A stretch of DNA of 42,483 nt from a virus. The DNA is taken from positions 1 through 42,483 of IMG/VR virus record IMGVR_UViG_3300041409_000120, one strand, 5' to 3'. The notes below the pieces were generated by a model. The model searched no databases. It was not told the origin of the DNA and worked only from the letters and a program-made list of their open reading frames with translations. The translations under genes were made by a program, and so were the position numbers. Positions 12,444-19,265 of the stretch are shown here, piece by piece (the first letter of the stretch is position 1; every line of letters starts with the position of its first letter).

Positions 12444-12463
12444 GCGGGTCATCCTAAACCCGC
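12444..12463 (+). other. Stem-loop between repeat gene and replication gene
   Basis: Perfect 6-bp stem GCGGGT/ACCCGC with an 8-nt loop. No T-run follows, so it is not a normal terminator; it may affect mRNA stability or translation of the next gene. Confidence 0.4.
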
Positions 12464-12500
12464 CCAAATTTGAGAAGAGAAGATTAAGGTAGGGGGTTTT

Positions 12501-13385
12501 CTGAGGTCAAGAAATTTGAAACCAGCATTCTTTAAGAACGAAGAACTTGCCACTTTGAGCCCGCTAAATCGCCTTCTCTTTGCCGCTTTGTGGTGTTTAG
12601 CAGACCGGGAAGGTCGGCTGGAAGATCGTCCTCTACGCATCAAGGCGGAGGCATTCCCTTACGATGCTTGCGACATAGACAAGATGCTAAATAAGCTCGC
12701 GGACTTCCAAGACCCCTTCATCATCCGCTACCAAGTGGGGGGTAAGCGGTACATCCAGGTAGTTAAGTCGGGGTCCCACTTCCACCCGCACCCTAATGAA
12801 AATAAAAGTCAAATACCATCACATCCACCGTCAACACTTCAACCAAAGGTAGAAGTCCTTCAACCAAAGGCTGAAGCACTCGGTCTTGTAGTTGATGTTA
12901 GGAAGTCTGTGCCTTCTGAAGCCCCTATACTGAAGTCTGAATCCCTCTCTTCCGCAAAACCACCCGCGGCTAAAGCCGCTGTTTTTGATTTTGAGGTCGT
13001 TTGGGCCAGATACCCCCGGAAGTTGGGGAAGGACGAAGCCGCCCGGCACTTCAAAGCCCAGGTCACGACTACGAAAGACTTTCTGGACATTCAGCACGCC
13101 CTAGACCGCTTTAAATCCAAACTTCAGAAGGACGCGACGGAGGAAAGGTTTATCCCCCACGGTTCGACGTGGTTCAACAAGCGTTGGCGGGACTGGATTA
13201 ATTACACGGAGGAATCTCATGCACCCAATGGCAGCGCGCGCAATCTTAATGACACAGATCTCGCCCGAAGGGCGCTCGAAGCTCAGGGCTTACGAAAGGT
13301 CGGCGATGGCGGGGCAGCAGGGAAGATATTTGACCGCTTTCGAGATGGCACGATGCATGAGGAACCCGCCAAAAAACCCGAGTGA
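12501..13385 (+). CDS. Phage replication initiation protein, probable CTG start
   Basis: The N-terminus (KPAFFKNEELATLSPLNRLLF, then WCLADREGRLEDRPLRIKAE) is the winged-helix head of phage replication proteins with 'IKPeFF...LSp..RLLF..LW..aDReGRLEDrP..IKa'. A linker (about 110-160) precedes a helical C-terminal domain ending HGSTWFNKRWRDWI, typical of helicase-loader-type phage proteins. Family members usually begin M-R-x-R-x-(I/L)-K-P; here CTG AGG TCA AGA AAT TTG AAA CCA fits only if CTG (12501) initiates behind TAGGGGG. A TTG at 12516 is the alternative. Confidence 0.8.
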   Translation: MRSRNLKPAFFKNEELATLSPLNRLLFAALWCLADREGRLEDRPLRIKAEAFPYDACDIDKMLNKLADFQDPFIIRYQVGGKRYIQVVKSGSHFHPHPNENKSQIPSHPPSTLQPKVEVLQPKAEALGLVVDVRKSVPSEAPILKSESLSSAKPPAAKAAVFDFEVVWARYPRKLGKDEAARHFKAQVTTTKDFLDIQHALDRFKSKLQKDATEERFIPHGSTWFNKRWRDWINYTEESHAPNGSARNLNDTDLARRALEAQGLRKVGDGGAAGKIFDRFRDGTMHEEPAKKPE

Positions 13386-13608
13386 CATGGAAATTGGAAG
13401 AATGGAATCACTCTTTTTTCAGTATGAGCGGGAGAATCTGGCGTCGGGCCGGAAGCTCGAAGAAGAAAACGCCGAAGTCGTTCCGCTGACGCCCCTTGAG
13501 GAAGTCTGGGCGTGGGAGGATTTCGCGGTTCGCCAGTATGTGCGGGGATTACAAGATTCATTTGTTCAACAGATCGACAACCCGGAACCGAGGGCGTATG
13601 CACAATAA
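13219..13608 (+). CDS. Hypothetical protein overlapping the replication gene
   Basis: A 129-residue frame starting MHPMAARAILMTQIS behind a strong GGAGG at 5-6 nt. If this start is right, 167 nt are shared with the replication gene in another frame. The C-terminal 75 residues after 13385 are acidic and helical. Internal ATGs at 13354 and 13387 would shorten or remove the overlap. No family recognised. Confidence 0.6.
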   Translation: MHPMAARAILMTQISPEGRSKLRAYERSAMAGQQGRYLTAFEMARCMRNPPKNPSDMEIGRMESLFFQYERENLASGRKLEEENAEVVPLTPLEEVWAWEDFAVRQYVRGLQDSFVQQIDNPEPRAYAQ

Positions 13609-13626
13609 ATTGAACGGGAGGACACA

Positions 13627-14040
13627 TTGAAGATCGGGAATGGGAAATCGTACACGAAGATTTATTGGGTTTGGAGAAACATGCTTTTGCGGTGTTCATC
13701 TAATCATAAAACTCACTTTTCCAAATATAAGGCGCGGGGAATTATCGTATGTGAACGATGGAAAGTATTTGAAAAATTTTATGCAGACATGGGCGATATT
13801 CCTAAAGGCTTAACATTGGATCGCATCAACAATAATGGGAATTACGAGCCCCTAAATTGTCGCTGGGCTGACAAGACTACACAAGCGCGAAATCGACGAT
13901 TCGTAAGACCATTAACATACAACGGAAAAACCCAACTTCTTACTGATTGGGCCAATGAGCTTGGTGTTGGAATTTCAACTCTTTGCATGAGACTTAATCA
14001 TTCGAAATGGAGTGTCGAACGAACTTTAGGAGGAAAATAA
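13627..14040 (+). CDS. HNH-type phage endonuclease-like protein
   Basis: A 137-residue protein with a TTG start behind GGGAGG. The block RGIIVCERWKVFEKFYADMG, then 'P.GLTLDRINNNGNYEPLNCRWA...Q.RN' is characteristic of phage HNH/AP2-associated homing-type endonucleases. The C-terminal segment (LTDWANELGVGISTLCMRL) looks like a helix-turn-helix. The central His of a classic HNH is not obvious, so activity is unsure. It could be a selfish homing gene or a recombination nuclease. Confidence 0.75.
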   Translation: MKIGNGKSYTKIYWVWRNMLLRCSSNHKTHFSKYKARGIIVCERWKVFEKFYADMGDIPKGLTLDRINNNGNYEPLNCRWADKTTQARNRRFVRPLTYNGKTQLLTDWANELGVGISTLCMRLNHSKWSVERTLGGK

Positions 14041-14041
14041 G

Positions 14042-14824
14042 ATGACAAAGATCGAGATTAAAAGCCGTTGGAGTGGATCGGTGTTATTCAGTCTGGAAAC
14101 GGAGTCGTTGAAGTTGTGCGTAGAGGCGGCCGTAGAACAAGGCGCGAACCTCAAAGGCGCGTACCTCAAAGGCGCGTACCTCGAAGGCGCGGACCTCAAA
14201 GGCGCGAACCTCGAAGGCGCGTACCTCAAAGGCGCGAACCTCGAAGGCGCGTACCTCAAAGGCGCGTACCTCAAAGGCGCGAACCTCGAAGGCGCGTACC
14301 TCGAAGGCGCGGACCTCAAAGGCGCGAACCTCGAAGGCGCGTACCTCAAAGGCGCGGACCTCAAAGGCGCGTACCTCGAAGGCGCGTACCTCGAAGGCGC
14401 GTACCTCAAAGGCGCGAACCTCAAAGGCGCGAACCTCGAAGGCGCGGACCTCAAAGGCGCGAACCTCGAAGGCGCGAACCTCCAGCCTATCCGCGACGAC
14501 CTATGGGCGGTCTTATCATCAGCTCCCCATGAAGTCGAAGGGCTTCGGCAAGCCGTTATTGACGGAAAGATAGATGGTTCAACCTACACTGGAATCTGCG
14601 CCTGTCTTGTCGGGACTATTGCGAAAGTGGCAAAGAAATCACACTTGGATCTGCCCACACTCAAGCCAAATTCACGACGACCCGCTGAAATATGGTTTCT
14701 GATGATCAAAGAGGGCGATAAGCCGAAAACCAACAACGCTTCAAAATTGGCTCTGCAATGGATTGACGAATGGCTTGAGAACATCACGGCTGCCTTCGGA
14801 GAAAAGCCATGCGCGAAGAAGTAA
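14042..14824 (+). CDS. Pentapeptide repeat protein
   Basis: A 260-residue protein with AGGAGG 7 nt upstream. Residues 34-148 are 23 pentapeptides G-A-(Y/N/D)-L-(K/E/Q), the A(D/N)LxX right-handed quadrilateral helix that can mimic DNA. Residues about 150-260 (IRDDLWAVLSSAPHEVEGL, 'DGSTYTGICACLVGTIA', 'RPAEIWFLMI.EGD') form a C-terminal domain seen in phage pentapeptide proteins. Some relatives in other systems bind gyrase; a role here is not shown. Confidence 0.85.
   Translation: MTKIEIKSRWSGSVLFSLETESLKLCVEAAVEQGANLKGAYLKGAYLEGADLKGANLEGAYLKGANLEGAYLKGAYLKGANLEGAYLEGADLKGANLEGAYLKGADLKGAYLEGAYLEGAYLKGANLKGANLEGADLKGANLEGANLQPIRDDLWAVLSSAPHEVEGLRQAVIDGKIDGSTYTGICACLVGTIAKVAKKSHLDLPTLKPNSRRPAEIWFLMIKEGDKPKTNNASKLALQWIDEWLENITAAFGEKPCAKK
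14141..14485 (+). repeat. 23 tandem 15-bp units
   Basis: The consensus unit is GGCGCGnACCTCnAA. Only the two n positions vary (T/A/G and A/G) except for a final CAG; all synonymous positions are invariant. Confidence 0.95.
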
Positions 14825-14883
14825 CGTGCTGCCCCTGCTGTCCGCATCCGACGGAATGCGTGTGCGGATGCTCAAACTTATGA
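14809..14883 (+). CDS. 24-residue Cys-rich micro-protein
   Basis: The short ORF begins MREEVTCCPCCPHPTEC and has seven cysteines in 24 residues (CCPCC...C.C.C). GGAG lies 8 nt upstream; it overlaps the pentapeptide gene's end and the next ATG (ATGA). The cysteine content suits a metal cluster; function unknown. Confidence 0.5.
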   Translation: MREEVTCCPCCPHPTECVCGCSNL

Positions 14884-15014
14884 GCATGATCGAATTTATT
14901 GACTACAGCTCATGGGGCGTAATCGACACGATTATTCAGGTTCACGAATCGTATGGCGATGAGCAGATGCCGATTGCAGAGGCGTTATATGCGGAATTCA
15001 GGGGATTAGCATGA
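14880..15014 (+). CDS. 44-residue hypothetical protein
   Basis: The short ORF begins MSMIEFIDYSSWGVI. Acidic and helical. ATGA overlaps on both sides connect it to the Cys-rich ORF and to rusA. No family recognised. Confidence 0.5.
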   Translation: MSMIEFIDYSSWGVIDTIIQVHESYGDEQMPIAEALYAEFRGLA

Positions 15015-15400
15015 CCCCATTCGCCTTCTCCATCCCCGGCAAACCCCAGCCACAAGAGCGCCCCATCGTTCGCCGCGCCGGATGGACAGTGGACCCGCCG
15101 AAGTCGTTCAAGGCCAAGAAAGTTGTTAAGTCCTACGCGCTGGTATGCCGTCAGGAGGCGTTGGCTTGCGTTTCCAGCGGCTCTTTTTCAGTAATGGCAA
15201 AGTTCTACGGCGCGAACCCTCTTTGCGACATAGACAACCTCCTGAAGCTCGTCCTGGACGGACTGAAAGGGGTGTTCTGGGTTGATGACCGGCAGGTAAC
15301 CCAGATCGGAGCCTTGAAATTCAAATGCGAGAAGGGCAGTGAACGGACGGAAGTATGGATCGAAGAAATTACCCACACAAAAACAAAGGAGAAAGCATAA
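15011..15400 (+). CDS. rusA: RusA-type Holliday junction resolvase
   Basis: A 129-residue protein with the RusA layout: N-terminal 'F.IPGKP.PQERP', central CDIDNLLKLVLDGLKGVFWVDD with the catalytic aspartates (D-x-D-N and V-D-D), then 'Q....K'. It cleaves four-way junctions, resolving recombination or replication intermediates before packaging. It sits downstream of the recombination and replication genes, as usual. Confidence 0.9.
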   Translation: MTPFAFSIPGKPQPQERPIVRRAGWTVDPPKSFKAKKVVKSYALVCRQEALACVSSGSFSVMAKFYGANPLCDIDNLLKLVLDGLKGVFWVDDRQVTQIGALKFKCEKGSERTEVWIEEITHTKTKEKA

Positions 15401-15739
15401 ATGGAAAAGCAAAAAGAAGTGAAGATCAACAAGATGGAAATTCAGTTAACGGATGAGAAGATCAGCCTTTCGATGAACGAAGCGAAGAAGCTCTACGAGG
15501 CGTTGGCTGAACTGTTCGGCAAGAAGACCGTCGAGCATGTCTATCACAACGATTATTGGTCGTATCGGCCCTATCTCGGGTATGGAGAAAGCTACGTTTC
15601 ATCGAAGTCTGCATTGAGTGACCAAAATCAAATGGTTGCACGACAGGCATCTTTTCAAGACCTGAACAAATTCACAGTTGGCAACGGCGTTTCATTTGAG
15701 GCGAAAGGTTCATCCCTTATGTGCGACCTGAGCAAGTAA
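15401..15739 (+). CDS. Hypothetical protein
   Basis: A 112-residue protein starting directly after rusA behind AAAGGAG. Residues about 15-50 form helices (MNEAKKLYEALAELFG); the middle is Tyr/Trp/Ser-rich (YHNDYWSYRPYLGYG). No family recognised. Confidence 0.6.
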   Translation: MEKQKEVKINKMEIQLTDEKISLSMNEAKKLYEALAELFGKKTVEHVYHNDYWSYRPYLGYGESYVSSKSALSDQNQMVARQASFQDLNKFTVGNGVSFEAKGSSLMCDLSK

Positions 15740-15754
15740 CCCACCGGAGGTTTT

Positions 15755-15982
15755 GTGATATCGAGAGAAAGATTAGAGGCTTTACGGAACGTTTCGTTGT
15801 GCGATGTTCACGATGAAGCATGGCAAGAAATTGTGGACACTATCGACGCTCTGCTGAAGGTGAAAGAGGCGGCGGCACAATGTCGTCCACCATGCGATGC
15901 CGATTGTGAAGGAGCCCATTTAGAGTCATGCGCGGCATGTGCCCTAGCGATTGCTCTCGCCGCCACGAAGTTAAAGCCATGA
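15755..15982 (+). CDS. Hypothetical protein with CxxxC-rich C-terminus
   Basis: A 75-residue protein, GTG start with GGAGG 4 nt upstream. Helical N-terminus; then CRPPCDADCEGAHLESCAAC, five closely spaced cysteines plus His, a probable metal site. ATGA overlap with the next gene. Confidence 0.55.
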   Translation: MISRERLEALRNVSLCDVHDEAWQEIVDTIDALLKVKEAAAQCRPPCDADCEGAHLESCAACALAIALAATKLKP

Positions 15983-16197
15983 GCTGTAAAGACAAAGAGG
16001 GCGGGACGCATTTCGCTTGCCAGTGCGTGCTAGATCGCATGGCGAAGTTGGAGAAGGCTCTCAAAGAAATTGCTGATAAAGAATTCGACTTCGGCACTGA
16101 TGCGTTTGGTAAGCCTATCGGATGCAGCGAATGTGGAGGGACGGAGATTGCTAGTGAGGCGCTCGCCGCCATGGAGCCGGGGGCTAATCATGATTGA
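15979..16197 (+). CDS. Zinc-binding mini-protein
   Basis: A 72-residue protein beginning MSCKDKEGGTHFACQC. An early C...H..C.C group and a later CSEC knuckle flank a coiled-coil segment. Overlaps the neighbouring genes by 4-8 nt. Function unknown. Confidence 0.55.
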   Translation: MSCKDKEGGTHFACQCVLDRMAKLEKALKEIADKEFDFGTDAFGKPIGCSECGGTEIASEALAAMEPGANHD

Positions 16198-16312
16198 AGT
16201 CTTTAGTTCCTCTGGCCCTATTGATGCGTGGATTTCCCCTGACGGCATGGAGAACAGCGAATTCCGATGGATTAACTCGCAATTGATGGCGATTGCGGAA
16301 GGCTGGGCCTGA
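16190..16312 (+). CDS. 40-residue hypothetical protein
   Basis: The short ORF begins MIEVFSSSGPIDAW. It overlaps the preceding gene by 8 nt behind GGGGG; it is Trp-rich for its size (three). A 9-codon ORF (16311..16340) follows with ATGA overlap but is too short to call. No family recognised. Confidence 0.45.
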   Translation: MIEVFSSSGPIDAWISPDGMENSEFRWINSQLMAIAEGWA

Positions 16313-16337
16313 TGATTACAGAGCCGGGGGTGTCCAA

Positions 16338-16580
16338 GTGAAGCACGATCTGAAGATCGGACCGATTTACTATCAGGCGATCATTGACGGGTATAAGACG
16401 TTTGAAATCCGGAAGGACGATAGGGGTTTTGCTATTGGGGACGAGGTAATTCTGAAAGAGTTTATCCCGGAGTCGGAGACGTATACGGGCCGCGAGTACA
16501 GATTCCCGATTCTCTATATGATTAAAGGGCCGCGCATGGGGCTACCCGTCGGTCTCTGTGTTATGGCGATCCCATCATGA
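16338..16580 (+). CDS. DUF3850 (ASCH/PUA-like) protein
   Basis: An 80-residue protein with a GTG start behind GGGGGT. The pattern 'HDLKIGPIYYQAIIDGYKTFEIRKDDRGFAIGDEV'-type (split here for length) with 'L.EF....ETYTGRE' is diagnostic of DUF3850 within the ASCH/PUA-like RNA-binding fold. Such proteins are common in phages; an RNA or modified-nucleotide ligand is supposed for the fold. ATGA overlap with the next gene. Confidence 0.85.
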   Translation: MKHDLKIGPIYYQAIIDGYKTFEIRKDDRGFAIGDEVILKEFIPESETYTGREYRFPILYMIKGPRMGLPVGLCVMAIPS

Positions 16581-16792
16581 CCCCGCGCGGCGGGAAGCGG
16601 GTGGTGCATCAAGCTGGGGTAATTGATGATTGGGGAGGAAGCCGTACACCATGTGGTACGCCAACCTACCACTATTCCCATGAAACATACGACGATAAAA
16701 AAGTCACCTGCAAACGATGTCTCACCCACAAGCCGAAGGCCAGTATTCGGCAACGACAGCCGAAGTCCGTTATTAAGGCGAGGGGTAGATGA
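16577..16792 (+). CDS. Zinc-ribbon protein A of paralog pair
   Basis: A 71-residue protein: CG near the middle, then 'VTCKRCLTHKP'. The 'H...TxCG.....VTCxxC' layout is common in small phage proteins with one zinc site. The next gene repeats the same motif, so the two are likely paralogs. Confidence 0.6.
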   Translation: MTPRGGKRVVHQAGVIDDWGGSRTPCGTPTYHYSHETYDDKKVTCKRCLTHKPKASIRQRQPKSVIKARGR

Positions 16793-16929
16793 AGCATCTG
16801 TTGGTTGATGGGGGCGGGTACTTGTGCGGACTCTACATAAATAACGCCGATGGGATCACCCATCAAATAGAGAACGTCACGTGTGAGTGGTGTCTCAAGG
16901 AGAAGCCGAAGGCCGGGAAGGGGGAGTAG
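16789..16929 (+). CDS. Zinc-ribbon protein B of paralog pair
   Basis: The 46-residue ORF begins MKHLLVDGGGYLCGLY and ends with 'VTCEWCLKEKPKAGK'. It shares the 'LCG...ENVTCxxCL...KPKA' framework with the previous gene. The ATG overlaps that gene's stop region; the following gene starts directly after TAG. Confidence 0.55.
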   Translation: MKHLLVDGGGYLCGLYINNADGITHQIENVTCEWCLKEKPKAGKGE

Positions 16930-17148
16930 ATGAAGAAGAAAAAGGATGTCACAGATAGGCTTTACGATGCCGTTATTGATTTCATCGAATCAAAGGGCGG
17001 CAAGGTTCTCGTTATTGGCGGCGTAGAGACTCAGCAATTCCCAGAAGACAGGAAGTTAAATTTTCGTCTGGCTATTCGATTTACAGGGAAGAAGCCACAT
17101 GCGCGTGAGCGTGGCGGACAGGCGAAGGCCGGGAAGGGGGTTAAATGA
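16930..17148 (+). CDS. Basic hypothetical protein
   Basis: A 72-residue protein starting MKKKKDVTDRLYDAV. A mixed alpha/beta core is followed by a basic tail (ARERGGQAKAGKG). It overlaps the next gene ATGA-style. Nucleic acid binding would suit the charge; unproven. Confidence 0.55.
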   Translation: MKKKKDVTDRLYDAVIDFIESKGGKVLVIGGVETQQFPEDRKLNFRLAIRFTGKKPHARERGGQAKAGKGVK

Positions 17149-17357
17149 GTAAAAGGATAAATAAATCCGAAATGTGGGAAATCATTTTGGATGCAAGTTT
17201 CCAAGCTGGGCGCACAACATGTGCCGCCACTTTCAATGAGGCGATGCAGATAATGCACAAAGCTCTCGTCGCTCTCGGAAAACGAAAACCTGAAGATAAA
17301 GTACCAGTTGCCTTAGCTTCTGACTGGTGCCAATCGTGTGGGACAAAGGTCCGATGA
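17145..17357 (+). CDS. Small protein with C-terminal CxxC
   Basis: A 70-residue protein. Helical, with Cys in the middle and CQSC near the end. ATGA overlaps at both ends. No family recognised. Confidence 0.55.
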   Translation: MSKRINKSEMWEIILDASFQAGRTTCAATFNEAMQIMHKALVALGKRKPEDKVPVALASDWCQSCGTKVR

Positions 17358-17593
17358 GCCTTGAAGGGAAGTGCCCATTATGTATGGAATTTAGTTGCCA
17401 ATGCATTCCTATGACCCCCGCCGACTCGAAGGGGAGTGACAAGCGCGCGGAGGAGATTGCGAGAGATCTAGCGCGCGAATGTAGCGACGATTACTCATGG
17501 GCTGATATGTCTAGTCTGTTCGTCATAGAAAAGATCGCCAAAGCTCTTGAAGATTATGCGCGGGAAGCTCGGTCAGAAGCAGGTGAAACTTAG
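17354..17593 (+). CDS. Zinc-knuckle helical protein ending at an in-frame TAG
   Basis: A 79-residue protein starting MSLEGKCPLCMEFSCQC; CPLC and C.C give a metal site, then helices. After TAG (17591-17593) the same frame stays open for 73 codons with similar helical, Ala/Glu-rich sequence to TGA at 17815. It may be the first part of a longer gene broken by an amber codon. Confidence 0.5.
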   Translation: MSLEGKCPLCMEFSCQCIPMTPADSKGSDKRAEEIARDLARECSDDYSWADMSSLFVIEKIAKALEDYAREARSEAGET

Positions 17594-17635
17594 GAACGCA
17601 TTACCGTTAAGGCATGGAAGGAAGGCGCGGCGGAG

Positions 17636-17815
17636 ATGCGTGAGAGAGCGGCGAAGCTCGGTGAAGAAGCTGTCAGAATTTTATTACTGCGAGATATACA
17701 ACGATACGAAGGTGATGATGGGCCGATAATCAAGCGTACCATCGAGGGATTAGGGAAAGGCATACGCGCCCTCCCCATCACCCCGTCTGAGGGCAATGGC
17801 AGAGGAGAGGGATGA
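17636..17815 (+). CDS. Helical ORF, probable second half of 17354..17593
   Basis: A 59-residue ORF beginning MRERAAKLGEEAVRIL, in the same frame as the gene before the TAG. A GGAG runs directly into the ATG, a poor position. The 'EMRERAA...IRALPI' pattern is typical of C-terminal halves of small phage early proteins, supporting a former fusion with the gene upstream. Confidence 0.4.
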   Translation: MRERAAKLGEEAVRILLLRDIQRYEGDDGPIIKRTIEGLGKGIRALPITPSEGNGRGEG

Positions 17816-18021
17816 TGCAATTCAAAGATGAGGATTTGAAGCATTTAAATTGGAGATTTACTCACGAAGGGAAATCTATTGAGGTTGATGTTGCTGAAGG
17901 AAAGGCTCTCCTCGCCCGTCTGGAAGCCGCTGAGAAGGTCCTCGCCGATTGTTGCTGTATTGATGAATGCCCAAAAGCAGACGAGGAACGAAAAGCATGG
18001 CTCAAATCGGCGGGGAGGTGA
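17812..18021 (+). CDS. Hypothetical protein with CCC motif
   Basis: A 69-residue protein with AGAGGAGAGGG upstream; ATG at 17812 or 17815. Charged N-terminus, central helix and DCCCIDECP. No family recognised. Confidence 0.55.
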   Translation: MMQFKDEDLKHLNWRFTHEGKSIEVDVAEGKALLARLEAAEKVLADCCCIDECPKADEERKAWLKSAGR

Positions 18022-18026
18022 GGGCT

Positions 18027-18407
18027 GTGGCTAGAGGATATGACGCTCTCGTGGAATCGTGGGTAAAACAAATCCAGGCGCTCGAAAAAGAAAACACCCG
18101 CATTCTCGGCCTCTTAGCCGCCGAGCGCGACAGGTTCGGGAAGATGAAGATAGAGATGATGGCAGAGAACCAAAGGCTTAAGACAGCGTGGGAAGCCGTG
18201 GCAAAGGAATATCTCCCCTATACGAAAAAGAATTGGGAAGAACTGGAATCCAAGCTGGCACGGTATCGGGAGGCTCTGAAAGATATCGCTAAAGGCGAAG
18301 GGTTAAAGCCGTCAGGAATGTCTGTACAGCCAACAGCGTATTCCCGCGATAGGCTCAGATTGAAGGCACAGGAAGCCCTCGCGGACTCCGGCAAAGAGGG
18401 CGAATGA
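18027..18407 (+). CDS. Coiled-coil protein
   Basis: A 126-residue form with the GTG at 18027 preferred because GGGAGGTGA ends 5 nt upstream; ATG 17997 would overlap the previous gene. Residues about 10-85 form one long coiled coil. C-terminal 'SRDRLRLKAQEAL'. No family recognised. Confidence 0.55.
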   Translation: MARGYDALVESWVKQIQALEKENTRILGLLAAERDRFGKMKIEMMAENQRLKTAWEAVAKEYLPYTKKNWEELESKLARYREALKDIAKGEGLKPSGMSVQPTAYSRDRLRLKAQEALADSGKEGE

Positions 18408-18428
18408 GTGAAGAATCGTTCTGAGTAG

Positions 18429-18482
18429 GTGACAAGATTTGAGAGAGCCGTATATGCGGCACAACGTATACGAAAAGCGTGA
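18429..18482 (+). CDS. 17-residue ORF, possible coupling peptide
   Basis: GTG-start ORF MTRFERAVYAAQRIRKA; its stop overlaps the GTG of the next ORF. It is preceded by an even shorter ORF (18404..18424). These may be remnants of a decayed gene. Confidence 0.25.
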   Translation: MTRFERAVYAAQRIRKA

Positions 18483-18652
18483 AAGTCCTACATCTCTCGA
18501 TTGATTTATGGGGATGGTCAGTGGATCAGACCACAAGGGTTCGGCTGGTTGCCGGAGGAGGATTGCCGTTCGATTCGGTATCCTCGGCCTGTCTGGGCCA
18601 TCCCCATTGTTTTAAGCCAGTGCGGCAGGGATACACCCTGTGCGGCTCATGA
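18479..18652 (+). CDS. 57-residue Cys/His mini-protein
   Basis: The GTG-start ORF begins MKVLHLSIDLWGWSVD and ends ACLGHPHCFKPVRQGYTLCGS. The C..H.HC....C pattern near the C-terminus suggests a zinc site. GTGA overlap with the short ORF before it. No family recognised. Confidence 0.45.
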   Translation: MKVLHLSIDLWGWSVDQTTRVRLVAGGGLPFDSVSSACLGHPHCFKPVRQGYTLCGS

Positions 18653-18790
18653 CCGCCAAATGACGGGGAAGGACCGATCCACTGGCCCAATTTGACTAGC
18701 CCTAGAAGCTGATCGAGTAGATTTATCGACGGAGACGGAGCAAACTAACGTGTTTATTTTTCTGCCAACAACTGTCCAACGGAGAATAAT
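18653..18790. other. Non-coding stretch before the DUF3307 gene
   Basis: No convincing ORF. It contains the first copy of the 13-bp repeat agccctagaagct and a GACGGAGACGGAG doublet, then a GGAG ribosome site for the next gene. Confidence 0.5.
18698..18710 (+). repeat. 13-bp direct repeat, copy 1
   Basis: agccctagaagct, repeated exactly at 19258-19270. The two copies flank the DUF3307 gene. Confidence 0.7.
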
Positions 18791-19135
18791 TTGAACTTTT
18801 CGCTACTGTTTTTGAAGCTACTCATGGGCCATGCTTTAGCTGATTTCGCGCTACAAAGTCCAGACATGGCTAAGGGCAAAAACCGGAACCGAAAACCGGA
18901 TATGTCCGTAGTGCCTCCCGGCCAAATTTATCAACCGACATGGGTTTACTGGCTTACGGCCCATGCGCTGATCCATGGCCTAGTGGTATGGCTCATTACA
19001 GGCCAATGGTGGTTTGCTGTAGCTGAAACCGTGGCCCATTGGCTGATTGATTTCGGCAAATGTGACAACTATTACGGCATCCACGTCGATCAGGGTTTGC
19101 ATGTCGCTTGTAAGGTGCTGTGGGCCATCGTCTGA
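18791..19135 (+). CDS. DUF3307 membrane protein
   Basis: A 114-residue protein with a TTG start behind GGAG. 'LLMGHALADFALQS..MAKGKN', 'LTAHALIHGLVVWLITG', 'AHWLIDFGK' and 'DQGLHVACKVLW' are the conserved blocks of DUF3307, a small multi-span membrane family found in phages and bacteria. Three hydrophobic segments are visible. Function unknown. It is flanked by 13-bp direct repeats. Confidence 0.85.
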   Translation: MNFSLLFLKLLMGHALADFALQSPDMAKGKNRNRKPDMSVVPPGQIYQPTWVYWLTAHALIHGLVVWLITGQWWFAVAETVAHWLIDFGKCDNYYGIHVDQGLHVACKVLWAIV

Positions 19136-19160
19136 GATTATCCCCCTTGGCTACTTGCAA

Positions 19161-19265
19161 ATGAAAATGGCCCCTCGTTGGCAACGTTTACCGTCTCAAG
19201 AAATCGACGAAGTTGGACCTACGTTGGCAGATTTACAAACACCGTCGGGCTCTGATGAGCCCTAG
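19161..19265 (+). CDS. 34-residue ORF, doubtful
   Basis: The ORF begins MKMAPRWQRLPSQEIDEV and has no ribosome site. It ends in the hairpin GGGCTC-TGAT-GAGCCC (19247-19262). It may simply be non-coding DNA of the DUF3307 cassette. Confidence 0.25.
   Translation: MKMAPRWQRLPSQEIDEVGPTLADLQTPSGSDEP

Noticed and set aside
12099-12467. Open frames on both strands across the hexamer array
   Set aside because: A 6-bp repeat keeps several frames open automatically; only the Gly-Tyr frame has a folded head and coupled start.
12147-14485. CRISPR array or diversity-generating retroelement
   Set aside because: Units are 6 and 15 bp and contiguous with no spacers; no Cas1/Cas2, no reverse transcriptase and no separate template repeat in the window.
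14026-14532. Other frames across the 15-bp array
   Set aside because: Products of repeat periodicity; the pentapeptide frame has the ribosome site and a C-terminal domain.
17591-17593. Genome-wide TAG recoding as in some crAss-like phages
   Set aside because: Other genes end cleanly at TAG (4551, 16927, 2487) and no other in-frame TAG within a domain was seen.
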